This document shows positions 17,839 through 25,507 of a stretch of 64,000 nt of DNA, one piece after another. Origin of the DNA: Occultella glacieicola (GTDB taxonomy: Bacteria > Actinomycetota > Actinomycetes > Actinomycetales > Beutenbergiaceae); NCBI RefSeq assembly GCF_004353825.1, contig NZ_SMNA01000007.1, positions 248,001 through 312,000 on the forward strand. Direction: 5' to 3'. Numbering within the stretch: position 1 is the first letter of the stretch; each line of letters starts with the position of its first letter. A program made the translations under genes and the position numbers. The notes beneath the pieces were generated by a model, which did not search any database, was not told where the DNA came from, and saw nothing but the letters and a program-made list of their open reading frames with translations.

Positions 17839-18585
17839 GTGAGGGCCGGGGGACGGCGCCGGAGGGCGACGCGTGGTGGCCGCGTGGGCGGCGCCGTCGA
17901 GCAACCCCTCCCGCGCCATGTCGGCATCGTCATGGACGGGAACCGGCGCTGGGCCCAAGCGATCGGCCAGACCGCGGGCTTCGGCCACAGGGCGGGCGCC
18001 GACCATCTCGGCGACGCCCTCGAGTGGCTGCGGACGCGTGGCGTCGACCACGTCAGCGTGTTCGTCCTGTCGGTCGACAACATCCGGAAACGTTCGGCCC
18101 AGGAGGTCGGCCACCTCTTCGGGCTCATCGAGTCCGTGCTCCCGGCCACCATTGAGCGGTCGCAGCACTGGCAGGTCCACATCTCCGGCGATCTGGCACT
18201 GGCCCCTCCAGGGGCGCGCCGAGCCCTGCGACGCGCGGTCGAACTCAGTCGGGGCCGAGCCGGGCAGCTCACGCTCGGCATCGGCTACGACCCGCACGCC
18301 GACATCGTCGCCGGCGTCCGGGCCGCGCTCGCGGACGGTGCCGCGGAGCTGGACGGCGAGGACCTGGTCCGGGCGATCGGCGAGCGCCTGCCCGGCGGGC
18401 CGGTTCGGGACATCGATCTGGTCATCCGGACCAGCGGGGAGCGCCGGATCTCGGGCTTCTTCCCGTGGCAGGCCGCCCGCGCCGAGATCGTCTTCTCGCC
18501 CAAGATGTGGCCCGCGTTCACCGAGGCCGACCTTGATGCGGCACTCGCGGAGTATGCCCGCCGACGTGTCGCGGTCCGCATCTGA
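17839..18585 (+). CDS. Cis-prenyltransferase (undecaprenyl diphosphate synthase family), divergent
   Basis: 248 residues. HVGIVMDGNRRWAQ (28-40) carries the catalytic Asp33 and the diphosphate-binding residues, and DLVIRTSGERRISGFFPWQ (193-211) is the isopentenyl diphosphate/dimer-interface region. It condenses isopentenyl diphosphate on an allylic diphosphate with cis geometry. Several usually conserved positions differ: LSVDNIRKR replaces the common FS(T/S)ENWxR, LGIGYDPHADIV replaces LNYGGRxEI, and SGFFPWQ replaces SNFLLWQ. Product chain length or even substrate may therefore differ from the house-keeping enzyme. GTG start; another GTG at 17884 is possible. It converges on tyrS with 12 bases between. 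Confidence 0.82.
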   Translation: MRAGGRRRRATRGGRVGGAVEQPLPRHVGIVMDGNRRWAQAIGQTAGFGHRAGADHLGDALEWLRTRGVDHVSVFVLSVDNIRKRSAQEVGHLFGLIESVLPATIERSQHWQVHISGDLALAPPGARRALRRAVELSRGRAGQLTLGIGYDPHADIVAGVRAALADGAAELDGEDLVRAIGERLPGGPVRDIDLVIRTSGERRISGFFPWQAARAEIVFSPKMWPAFTEADLDAALAEYARRRVAVRI

Positions 18586-18597
18586 CCGCAACGGCGG

Positions 18598-19803
18598 CTA
18601 GAGGCTGCCGACCACCACCTCGAACCAGTTCCGCCGTCCGACGCGCAGGATCGAGCCGGTCGAGAGCTCGGGGCGCGCGTCGGCCTCACGCAGCGGCCGG
18701 CCGTCCAACGACACGGCGCCGTCGGCGATCAGCCGTCGCGCGGCGTTGCGGGACAGTTCGGGTCGGGCTGTGAGAACGATCTCGAGCAGCACGCTGGTCG
18801 GCGAGGCGATGAGGTGCGGGACGTCGTCGGGCAGCCCGTTGCCCGAGAACACCCGCGTGAACTCCGCCCGTGCCCGGTCCGCAGCAGCCGCACCGTGGTA
18901 GCGGGCGACGATCGCCTCGGCGAGGTCGAGCTTCGCGTCGCGGCTGTTCGCGCCGCCCTGCCGGGCGCGGCGCTCGAGACCGGCGACGACGGCGTCCGGC
19001 AGGTCGGTGTAGACACGCGCCCAGGTGTCGATCAGGTCGTCCCGGAGCGTCATCAGCCGCCCGAACTTCTGGGTCGGGGAGTGCGCCAGGGCGACGTAGT
19101 TGTTCAGGGACTTGGACTGCTTGGCGCCGCCGTCGAGCCCGGGGGTGATGGTGCTGGTGATCACGGTCTGCGGACGCTGGCCGTGCTTGGCCTGCAACTG
19201 GCGACCCACGGTCTCGTTGAACAGCTGGTCCGAGCCCACGATCGTCAGGTCCGAAGCGAGGGCGACGCTGTCGTAGCCCTGCAGCACCGGGTAGATCAGC
19301 TCGTGGACACCGATCTCCTGACCGTCGCGGACGCGTGCCTGGAACATGTCGCGGGCGATGAGTTGGGCGTGCGTGACGAGACTGAGCTCACCCATCAGGT
19401 CGGTGACCGCCATGGCGTCGAACCATTCGGAGTTGCGTCGGACCTCGAGCACCGCCGGGTCGTCGCGGAGCACCACGGAGACCTGTCGCAGGAACGCCCG
19501 GGCGTTCGTCTCGATCTCCTCCGGGGTGAGCACGGGCCTGGTCCGGTCCCGGCCGGTCGGGTCTCCGATCCGCGTCGTGGTGTCGCCGAGCAGGAACACG
19601 ACGACATGACCGAGATCCTGCAGGTAGCGCATCATCCAGAGGTTGACGGCGTGGCCCAGATGCAGGTCGGGCGCGGTGCAGTCGACGCCGAACTTGATCC
19701 GCATCGGCCTCCCCGAGGCGAGTCGATCGATGAGGTCGGTGCGGCCGAAGATCTGGTCGGTGGTCCGTCCCAGGTGGGTGAGCACGTCCTGGCTGTCGTT
19801 CAT
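18598..19803 (-). CDS. tyrS: Tyrosyl-tRNA synthetase (TyrZ-like group)
   Basis: 401 residues. Class I motifs are present: HLGH (48-51) for HIGH and KQSKS (228-232) for KMSKS. YPVLQGYDSVALASD and GSDQLFN form the tyrosine site. An S4 RNA-binding domain occupies the last about 60 residues (RNAARRLIADGAVSLDGRPL). It charges tRNA-Tyr in the cytoplasm. The 5' leader is long and highly structured, with a duplicated RBS/start sequence, implying post-transcriptional control. KQSKS and DCTAPDLHLGH are closer to the TyrZ-like branch, so this may be a second copy in the genome; that cannot be tested here. Confidence 0.88.
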   Translation of the reverse strand: MNDSQDVLTHLGRTTDQIFGRTDLIDRLASGRPMRIKFGVDCTAPDLHLGHAVNLWMMRYLQDLGHVVVFLLGDTTTRIGDPTGRDRTRPVLTPEEIETNARAFLRQVSVVLRDDPAVLEVRRNSEWFDAMAVTDLMGELSLVTHAQLIARDMFQARVRDGQEIGVHELIYPVLQGYDSVALASDLTIVGSDQLFNETVGRQLQAKHGQRPQTVITSTITPGLDGGAKQSKSLNNYVALAHSPTQKFGRLMTLRDDLIDTWARVYTDLPDAVVAGLERRARQGGANSRDAKLDLAEAIVARYHGAAAADRARAEFTRVFSGNGLPDDVPHLIASPTSVLLEIVLTARPELSRNAARRLIADGAVSLDGRPLREADARPELSTGSILRVGRRNWFEVVVGSL

Positions 19804-19853
19804 GTGGTCCTCCTCGATGGTGGGCTCGAGCGGGGACCCGTGCAGCCACTCGC

Positions 19854-19880
19854 TCAGAGACGACGAAAGGTGAGGACCAT
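19854..19880 (-). CDS. Possible 8-codon leader peptide upstream of tyrS
   Basis: ATG GTC CTC ACC TTT CGT CGT CTC TGA encodes MVLTFRRL. It has its own Shine-Dalgarno-like AGGTGAGG 5 bases upstream, and RBS and start both lie inside the 26-bp palindrome. TTT is a rare Phe codon in a genome this GC-rich. There is no Tyr codon, so classical attenuation by tyrosine starvation is not supported. It may be only the by-product of the duplicated RBS. Confidence 0.25.
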   Translation of the reverse strand: MVLTFRRL

Positions 19881-19893
19881 GTGGTCCTCACCT
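19868..19893. repeat. Perfect 26-bp palindrome in the tyrS leader
   Basis: AGGTGAGGACCA, two-base spacer, TGGTCCTCACCT: 12-bp arms. On the minus strand it is followed by TTTCGTCGTC, so it could be an attenuator-type hairpin, a translational switch, or a protein operator between the divergent genes. Confidence 0.7.
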
Positions 19894-19935
19894 GTGGCTC
19901 CGGGGTGGCGGCCGGCGACGTCAGGGGCGCGCGGG

Positions 19936-19961
19936 CGAACGGCTCACACCGGAGCCGTTCG
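19936..19961. repeat. Second perfect hairpin in the tyrS leader
   Basis: CGAACGGCTC, loop ACACCG, GAGCCGTTCG: a perfect 10-bp stem with a 6-base loop about 40 bases upstream (in tyrS orientation) of the RBS-containing palindrome. Confidence 0.65.
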
Positions 19962-20076
19962 GATACACGCGACGCGTCAGCACGCTCGGCAGCGTATCCG
20001 ATCGGGAGAGTGGTGCAGCGTGGAACGGAGGCGGTCGCGGAGGTGCCGCTCCCGTCCGGCGCACTACCGTGTGCAG

Positions 20077-21312
20077 ATGTCACCTCTGCGGTTGGCGCTC
20101 GTCTGCCTGCACACCTCACCGGCAACCGAACCGGGTGCCGGTGACGCGGGCGGGATGAACGTCGTCGTCTGGCAGCAGGCGCAGGCGCTCGCCGCGCTCG
20201 GTCACCGGGTGGACGTGATCACGCGGCGATCCGACCCGGCCCAGCCGGAGCACACGACCCCCAGCCCACACCTGACCCTGCGGTTCCTCGACGCGGGCCC
20301 AGCGCAGCCGCTGCCGAAGGGTGCCCATGAGGATGTCGTGGCGGACTTCGGTGCTGAGTTGGCGCGGGTCGCGGAGCTCGGGCGATTCGGGCGCTACGAC
20401 CTGATCCACTCCCACCACTGGTTCTCCGGGGTCGCGGCACTGCCGGTCGCGCGGTCCCTCGGCACCCCGCACGTGCAGAGCTTCCACTCGATCGCCGCAC
20501 CGGAGGCCACGCCGCTGTCCGCGGGGGAGCGGCCGGAGTCGCCGGGACGGCTCGCCGGGGAGGCGATGCTGGCGCGCGAGTCGGACCTGGTCGTGGCGAT
20601 CAGCGCCGCCGAGGCGCGGACCGTCACCGGCCGGCTCGGCGCTGACCCCGATCGGGTGGTGATCGTCGGGCCGGGCGTGGACAACAACCTGTTCCACCCG
20701 GATCTGCGGCGACCAGGGGCCGGCGGCGCCGGACCTGCGCCGGATCCCGGGCACCTGCTCGTGGCCGGGCGGCTGCACCCGCTCAAGGGGATCGACCTGG
20801 GCATCGAGGCGCTCGCGCTGCTCCCGGAGCCACGGCCGCTCCTGGTGGTCGCCGGCGACCCGGCCAGCGACACCGCCGAGTACGCGCAGTGGTTGCACGA
20901 GCTCGCGAGGGCGCGTGGCGTCGCGGACCTGGTGCAGTTCGCCGGAGCCCAGCACCGGGCGGACCTGGCGGCGCTGATGCGCACGGCGCGAGCGGTCCTG
21001 GTGACCTCCCACTCCGAGACCTACGGACTGGTGGCGCTGGAGGCGTCGGCCTCGGGCGTCCCGGTGGTGGCCGCAGCGGGCGCCGGCGGGCTCGCCGAGG
21101 CCGTGCTCGACGGCGTCACGGGGCTGCTCGTGCCGACCCGCGTCCCCGGCGACTGGGCCGCGGCGATCGAGCGGGTCCTCACCGAGCCGGGCCTCGCAGG
21201 TGCCCTCGGGGGTGCCGGTCGGGACCGGGCCCTCGGCCTGGACTGGGAGAACTCGGCGCGGGACCTGCTCGAGGCCTACGTCAGTGCAACAGCGCGACGA
21301 CCGCGATCATGA
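20077..21312 (+). CDS. Glycosyltransferase family 4 protein, MshA-like
   Basis: 411 residues, GT-B fold. The N-terminal CLHTSPATEPGAGDAGGMNVVVWQQAQALAALGH is close to the HTSP..PGxGDxGGMNVYV signature of MshA, the UDP-GlcNAc:inositol-3-phosphate glycosyltransferase of mycothiol synthesis. YDLIHSHHWFSG, GPGVDNNLFHP, and ETYGLVALEASASGVPVVA (the EX7E motif binding UDP) follow. Mycothiol is the actinobacterial low-molecular-weight thiol. The usual neighbours of mshA are absent, so a related transferase remains possible. Its 3' end overlaps the convergent transporter gene by 32 bases. Confidence 0.8.
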   Translation: MSPLRLALVCLHTSPATEPGAGDAGGMNVVVWQQAQALAALGHRVDVITRRSDPAQPEHTTPSPHLTLRFLDAGPAQPLPKGAHEDVVADFGAELARVAELGRFGRYDLIHSHHWFSGVAALPVARSLGTPHVQSFHSIAAPEATPLSAGERPESPGRLAGEAMLARESDLVVAISAAEARTVTGRLGADPDRVVIVGPGVDNNLFHPDLRRPGAGGAGPAPDPGHLLVAGRLHPLKGIDLGIEALALLPEPRPLLVVAGDPASDTAEYAQWLHELARARGVADLVQFAGAQHRADLAALMRTARAVLVTSHSETYGLVALEASASGVPVVAAAGAGGLAEAVLDGVTGLLVPTRVPGDWAAAIERVLTEPGLAGALGGAGRDRALGLDWENSARDLLEAYVSATARRPRS

Positions 21313-22222
21313 CCGGCAGCGACAACACCGTGGTGACCAGCTGCGCGTCGCGTGCGATCGCCTGCCCCTGCCCGTACTGGAGGGCATAGACCAGCACGTT
21401 CTGCGCCGTCGGGAGTGCCGCCATCAGCACCACGCCGAGCGCCGCCTCGTGATCGAGCGAGAACGCGGCGGCGAGCCCGAAGGCGAGCAGGGGGTGGACG
21501 ACGGCGCGCAGTGTGGTCACGACGACCAGATCGGGCATCGGGGCACGGCCGGCGACCGGCCGCTCGGCCGCGCCGGACCCCTTCTTCGACCCGACCAGGG
21601 ACAGGCCGAGCGTGATCAGCGCAAGGGGGGCGGCGGCGGCCCCGACGAGCCGGAACGGCTCGAGGACGAAGTCCGGCGGCGACCAGGGCAGCACGGCGAG
21701 CACGATCCCGATGGCCGCGGCGATCGTCACCGGGTTCGTCAGCGGCCGCAGGATGAGCTGGCGGCGGGAGGCGGAGCCCGCCGGCCGGGTGTCCAGGATC
21801 GCGAACGCCACCGGAGCCAGCACGAGCAGCTGCACGAGCAGCACCGGCACGACCGGCACGGCGGTGCCCAGCACATAGACGGCCAACGGCAGGCCGAGGT
21901 TTCCGGCGTTGAGGTAGGAGCTCGACAGTGCGCCGACCGTCGACTCCCCGGTGCCGCGGTGCAGCACGAGCCGGAAGACCACGCCGCCGATGACCGCGAC
22001 CGCCAGCGTGGAGACGACGGTGGTCAGAGCGCTGGTGGTGAACAGCAGGCCGAGGTCCGTCTCCGCGATCGTGGTCAGCAGCAGCGACGGGGTCGCGACC
22101 GTGAACACGAGCTTCGCGAGCACGAGTTGGGCGTTCGCTCCGAGGACCTTGGCGGTGCCCAGGATCCAGCCGATGACGGCGATCACCGTCATCGTCCCGA
22201 GGGCGACGAGGATCCCGCTCAC
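21281..22222 (-). CDS. AEC (auxin efflux carrier) family transporter
   Basis: 313 residues, about 10 hydrophobic segments in two halves. The conserved SSYLNAGNLGLPLAVYVLG (about 96-114) is the family's discontinuous-helix NxGxxG/P motif. Bacterial AEC proteins move small dicarboxylates or other organic acids. Its ATG overlaps the stop of the upstream dehydrogenase by 4 bases (ATGA), so transport and oxidation of a hydroxyacid may be linked. It ends in convergent overlap with the glycosyltransferase. Confidence 0.85.
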   Translation of the reverse strand: MSGILVALGTMTVIAVIGWILGTAKVLGANAQLVLAKLVFTVATPSLLLTTIAETDLGLLFTTSALTTVVSTLAVAVIGGVVFRLVLHRGTGESTVGALSSSYLNAGNLGLPLAVYVLGTAVPVVPVLLVQLLVLAPVAFAILDTRPAGSASRRQLILRPLTNPVTIAAAIGIVLAVLPWSPPDFVLEPFRLVGAAAAPLALITLGLSLVGSKKGSGAAERPVAGRAPMPDLVVVTTLRAVVHPLLAFGLAAAFSLDHEAALGVVLMAALPTAQNVLVYALQYGQGQAIARDAQLVTTVLSLPVMIAVVALLH

Positions 22223-23139
22223 GGGGCCGACCGCTCCTCGAGGAAGCGCTGCACCACCGAGGAGTCCAGGTCACCGAGGCCCGCCGTGACCACCTCCGCG
22301 AACAGGCCCCGCAGGAACTGCACGTGCTCGGTCGGGGTGCCGACCGAGCGCGCCTGCGCGAGGGCGAAGTCGAGGTCCTTGATCATCAGGCGGGCGGCGC
22401 TCGCTGGTTCGTGGTCGTGGGCGACGAACCTCGGGCCCTTGACCTCCAGGAGCCGGCTGCCCGCGTAGCCACCGCCGACGGCCTCGAACAGTGCCGAGAG
22501 GTCCAGGCCCGACCGGTCGGCGATCACCGCGGCCTCCGCGAGGGCCACCGTGGTGGCCGCGACGACCAGCTGGTTGCACGCCTTGGCGACCTGGCCGGAT
22601 CCGAGCGGGCCCAGGTGGGTGGACCGGCCGCACGGGGCGAGCACGTCCGCCGCCGTCGCGGCGTCGGTGTCCGCGCCGCCGATGAGGATCGACAGGGTCC
22701 CGGCGATGGCGCCCTCCCGGCCGCCGCTGACCGGGGCGTCGACCACGCGCACGGCGCCACCTGTACGCTCGGTCAGCTCGACGCCGAGCGCGCGGACGCC
22801 GTCGGGCGCCGACGTCGAGCAGACCACGAGGAGGAGGTCGCCGGTGCGCCCGGAGAGCACTCCGGCGGGCCCTTCGAGAACCTCCCACAGCTCGGGCAGG
22901 TCCGGCAGCACGGTCACGATGACGGTGCACTCGGCTGCGAGGGCCGCGGGTGACGGCGCCCAGACCGCGCCCGCCGCGACCAGGTCCGCCGCCGCCGCGG
23001 GGCGGCGCGCGGTCACGTGCAGGCGCCCGGGATCGTCCGCGGCGGCCAGGAGGTGTGCGGCCATCGGCGCACCCATGGTGCCGAGGCCGATCACACCGAG
23101 GCCGCCGGTGCGGGGCTCGCCGGATGTCATGCCCGGCAC
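22219..23139 (-). CDS. NAD(P)-dependent beta-hydroxyacid dehydrogenase (3-hydroxyisobutyrate dehydrogenase family)
   Basis: About 306 residues from GTG 23139, or 303 from ATG 23130. GVIGLGTMGAPMAAHLL is the Rossmann dinucleotide loop, DAPVSGGREGAIAGTL is the substrate-binding motif, and GQVAKACNQ carries the catalytic Lys. Members oxidise 3-hydroxyisobutyrate or reduce tartronate semialdehyde, among others. It lies between a LacI-DUF6807 fusion gene and an AEC transporter on the same strand, suggesting a regulated carbohydrate-acid pathway. Confidence 0.84.
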   Translation of the reverse strand: MPGMTSGEPRTGGLGVIGLGTMGAPMAAHLLAAADDPGRLHVTARRPAAAADLVAAGAVWAPSPAALAAECTVIVTVLPDLPELWEVLEGPAGVLSGRTGDLLLVVCSTSAPDGVRALGVELTERTGGAVRVVDAPVSGGREGAIAGTLSILIGGADTDAATAADVLAPCGRSTHLGPLGSGQVAKACNQLVVAATTVALAEAAVIADRSGLDLSALFEAVGGGYAGSRLLEVKGPRFVAHDHEPASAARLMIKDLDFALAQARSVGTPTEHVQFLRGLFAEVVTAGLGDLDSSVVQRFLEERSAP

Positions 23140-23177
23140 GGTACCGCCGATACGGGCGGCGCCCGGGGGGTGGTCGC

Positions 23178-25100
23178 TCAGTGGACGCCCGGCAGGCCCG
23201 GCAGCAGCGCTTCGATCTCGTCACGGTCCAGGACACGGTCGACCAGGAGCGCGTGCAGCTCGAGCGGTAGGTCCTCACCCTCGGCGACGGTGAGGGGGGT
23301 GTCCCAGGCGAGCGCCGGGCCCACTCCGAGGTAGTCCGCGGCGCGGGCGAACCATGGCCGCGCCGTGGCGCCCTGGACCAGGAGGGCGGTCCAGGAGCCG
23401 TCCTCGGTGGCCCGGGATACGGCGAGCCACGGCGAGGTCGAGCCGTGCGCCGTCTCCTCGCCCTCGCCGTCGGCGACGAGGAGAGTCGTCGGGCCGCCCG
23501 GTCCGAACCGCCAGAAGATCCCGCCGTAGCCGGCGCCCGGCCGGCCGGACGTGGCCGGGCTCTCGATCGTCAGGGCTCGGACGGAACGCAGGTCGCTGCG
23601 CCAGCTCAACTGCCAGCCGTCCGCCTCGGGCCGGGTCACGGCGGTCAGCTCGCGGTCCTCCTCGATGAGCACCTCGCCCTCGTGGGAGTGCCAGACGAGG
23701 TGCTCGGTCAGTGCGGCTCCGGTCAGGGTCATCTCATGCGGGACCTGGGTGCCGTGGTTCTCGAGCAGGGTCGGCCCGGCGCCACGGACGAAGGTGCGGC
23801 CACCCCAGAACGACGTGCCGTTGACCGCCGGCACCGCGAGCGACAGCCCGTACTGGTGGCGGTGGTCCACCGGGCTCTGCTCGGTGACCATGGTGCCGCC
23901 GAGGGTGTAGATCGGGTGTAGGAACGGACGTGGCGCGTGCACGTCCGGCAGGGCCGCGTGACGCTGGTACCGGGCCAGTTCGAGCCCGTCGACGCCGAGG
24001 ACGCCGGCCTCGTCGTCGCGGCTCCAGAGCAGGACGCCCGGGGGAGCGGGCACCGCGCTGGTCTCGGCGCCGGTGACCTCGGCAGCCGGTCCGCTGCGCT
24101 CGCGGGGGACCGGGCCGGAGCTGGCTCGCTCCACCAGACGGGGACGGAAGTACAGCGAGGGTCGCTCGGCGCCGCCGAGGATCAGCTGGTGCAACTGCTC
24201 CCAGGCCTGCCGGCCCAACTCGGATTGCGGTACCGCCATCGTGGTCAGCGACGGCGTCGCGTACCGGGCGAACGCGATGTCGTCGAATCCGACCACCGAG
24301 ATGTCCCCGGGCACGTCCACCCCGGACTCGTTGAGCTTCCCGAGCAGTCCGAAGGCGACCAGGTCGTTGTAGGCGAGCACCGCCGTCGCCCGGGACGCCA
24401 GCACGGCATCGAGCGCCGCGTAACCGTCCTCGATCATGGCCCCGCACGGCTCGTACCGGATGCTCAGGTGCGGGTACTCGCCCTCGAGCGCCCGCAGCGC
24501 CCGCAGCCGGACGGTGTTGGACGCGCTGCTCTCCGGACCGGCGAGGTAGATGAACCGGCTGTGCCCGAGCTTGATGAGCCGCTCGGTGAGGGTCCGGATG
24601 CCGTCGGCGTAGTCGACCGAGAGCACGGGCACGGAGCCGTCCTCCGGGTCCCGGTTCACCACCACGACCGGCCCGGCGACCGCGAGGACCTGGGCCAGCT
24701 CGGCGTCCGGCATCCGGGGCGAGCACAGGATCAGGGCGTCGCAGCGTCGCCGCGCCTCGAGGGCCAGTTCGAGTTCGCGGCCGGGATCCTCCACGCTGTC
24801 CGCCACCAGGACCCGGTAGGAGTCCCGGGCCGCTGCCTGGTTGGCGCCGCGCAGGATCTGCTGGAACATCGGGTTCGCCAGGTCGGGCACCAACAGCGCG
24901 ACGGTCTGGGTCCGGCCGAGGGAGAGGCTGCGCGCGACGGTGCTGGGGCTGTAGTTGAGTTCGGCGGCCACGGCACGCACCCGCTCGGCGAGGTCCGCGC
25001 GGACGGTGGACCGACCGTTCATGACCCGGGAGACGGTGGCTCGGGAGACGCCGGCGGCGTCAGCGACCTCGGCGATGGTGGCGACCCGCGTGGCGTTCAT
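23178..25100 (-). CDS. LacI-family regulator fused to a DUF6807 (PmoA-like) domain
   Basis: 640 residues, nearly twice the usual LacI length. Residues 1-330 are a complete LacI protein: helix-turn-helix ATIAEVADAAGVSRATVSRVMNG (7-29), hinge YSPSTVARSLS, and effector domain with LGHSRFIYLAGP and ISVVGFDDIAFARYATPSLTTM. After a Pro/Ala-rich linker (about 330-352) comes a beta-rich domain with RPFLHPIYTLGGTMVTEQSP, DHRHQYGLSLAVPAVNGTSFWGG and YGGIFWRF, which I recognise as the PmoA/DUF6807 family. The domain's ligand is unknown; its His-rich centre (DHRHQ) could bind a metal or sugar. Promoter-proximal palindromes at 25206-25242 may be its operator. Confidence 0.85.
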   Translation of the reverse strand: MNATRVATIAEVADAAGVSRATVSRVMNGRSTVRADLAERVRAVAAELNYSPSTVARSLSLGRTQTVALLVPDLANPMFQQILRGANQAAARDSYRVLVADSVEDPGRELELALEARRRCDALILCSPRMPDAELAQVLAVAGPVVVVNRDPEDGSVPVLSVDYADGIRTLTERLIKLGHSRFIYLAGPESSASNTVRLRALRALEGEYPHLSIRYEPCGAMIEDGYAALDAVLASRATAVLAYNDLVAFGLLGKLNESGVDVPGDISVVGFDDIAFARYATPSLTTMAVPQSELGRQAWEQLHQLILGGAERPSLYFRPRLVERASSGPVPRERSGPAAEVTGAETSAVPAPPGVLLWSRDDEAGVLGVDGLELARYQRHAALPDVHAPRPFLHPIYTLGGTMVTEQSPVDHRHQYGLSLAVPAVNGTSFWGGRTFVRGAGPTLLENHGTQVPHEMTLTGAALTEHLVWHSHEGEVLIEEDRELTAVTRPEADGWQLSWRSDLRSVRALTIESPATSGRPGAGYGGIFWRFGPGGPTTLLVADGEGEETAHGSTSPWLAVSRATEDGSWTALLVQGATARPWFARAADYLGVGPALAWDTPLTVAEGEDLPLELHALLVDRVLDRDEIEALLPGLPGVH

Positions 25101-25205
25101 GCGTCCGCTCCGGCCGGCGGGGCGGTGGCGGGGCAGGTGACACCGTCGAGGTGGCGCCCGGTCGGCGTGGTGGTCAGCGACATCGCGTGTCCTCCGGATC
25201 GTGAG

Positions 25206-25219
25206 GTCTGCGTGCAGAC
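25206..25219. promoter_or_regulatory. Palindrome upstream of the LacI-DUF6807 gene
   Basis: GTCTGC-GT-GCAGAC, perfect 6-bp arms, about 105 bases upstream of the start codon. It could bind a regulator. Confidence 0.4.
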
Positions 25220-25228
25220 TACCCGATC

Positions 25229-25242
25229 AGAAACCGATTTCA
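25229..25242. promoter_or_regulatory. LacI-type operator candidate upstream of the LacI-DUF6807 gene
   Basis: AGAAACCGATTTCA has LacI-type half-sites GAAA and TTTC around a central CG, in an otherwise GC-rich stretch. It probably serves autoregulation by the fusion protein. Confidence 0.5.
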
Positions 25243-25456
25243 CGACCTCTGCGGCAACACGGGCGAACCTGCCCCCGAAAGCGCGCTCAGGCCGAGTCTA
25301 GCGGGCTCGTCCACGGCGATCCGGGGGTACTCGACAATCCGCGCGTCGGCACGCGCCACGGCGAGGTGCGGTTGGTGTCCGGAGCGCACCGCGCGATATG
25401 GCGCACTGGCGCGCAGAGCCTGAAACCGGTTGCCCCGGGTTGGTGTGTCGGGATGG

Positions 25457-25490
25457 CGAACGGCCCCCTCCCGGGGGAGAGGGCCGTTCG
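25457..25490 (-). terminator. Terminator of the glp operon
   Basis: CGAACGGCCC ... GGGCCGTTCG form a perfect 10-bp stem around an inner CTCC/GGAG pairing, 17 bases beyond the glpK stop. No U-run, as usual in these genomes. Confidence 0.7.
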
Positions 25491-25507
25491 GGTTGGGGTG
25501 CGTCGGC

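Larger units (their letters stand above)
19804..20076 (-). promoter_or_regulatory. Structured leader of tyrS with duplicated RBS/start sequence
   Basis: On the minus strand GAGGACCACATG occurs at the true start (covering part of GGAGG and the ATG, forward 19801-19812) and again 77 bases upstream (forward 19878-19889). The upstream copy is the left half and loop of a perfect palindrome (19868-19893). The right arm TGGTCCTC could pair with the left arm or with GAGGACCA at the real RBS. A second 10-bp hairpin lies at 19936-19961 and a looser GGATAC/GTATCC pairing encloses 19961-19999. The same region must also hold the promoter for the divergent glycosyltransferase. Confidence 0.5.
25101..25507. 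other. Intergenic region between the LacI-DUF6807 gene and glpK
   Basis: About 400 bases with no convincing gene. It holds the upstream region of the LacI fusion (palindromes 25206-25219 and 25229-25242), a further palindromic AACCGGTT core at 25424-25431 in a TGAAACCGGTTGC context, and the glpK terminator at 25457-25490. Nothing was recognised in 25243-25423. Confidence 0.6.

Noticed and set aside
19804-20076. Classical T-box riboswitch in the tyrS leader
   Set aside because: No TGGNACCGCG T-box sequence or recognisable Stem I signature was found on the minus strand. The palindrome and RBS duplication are reported on their own terms instead.
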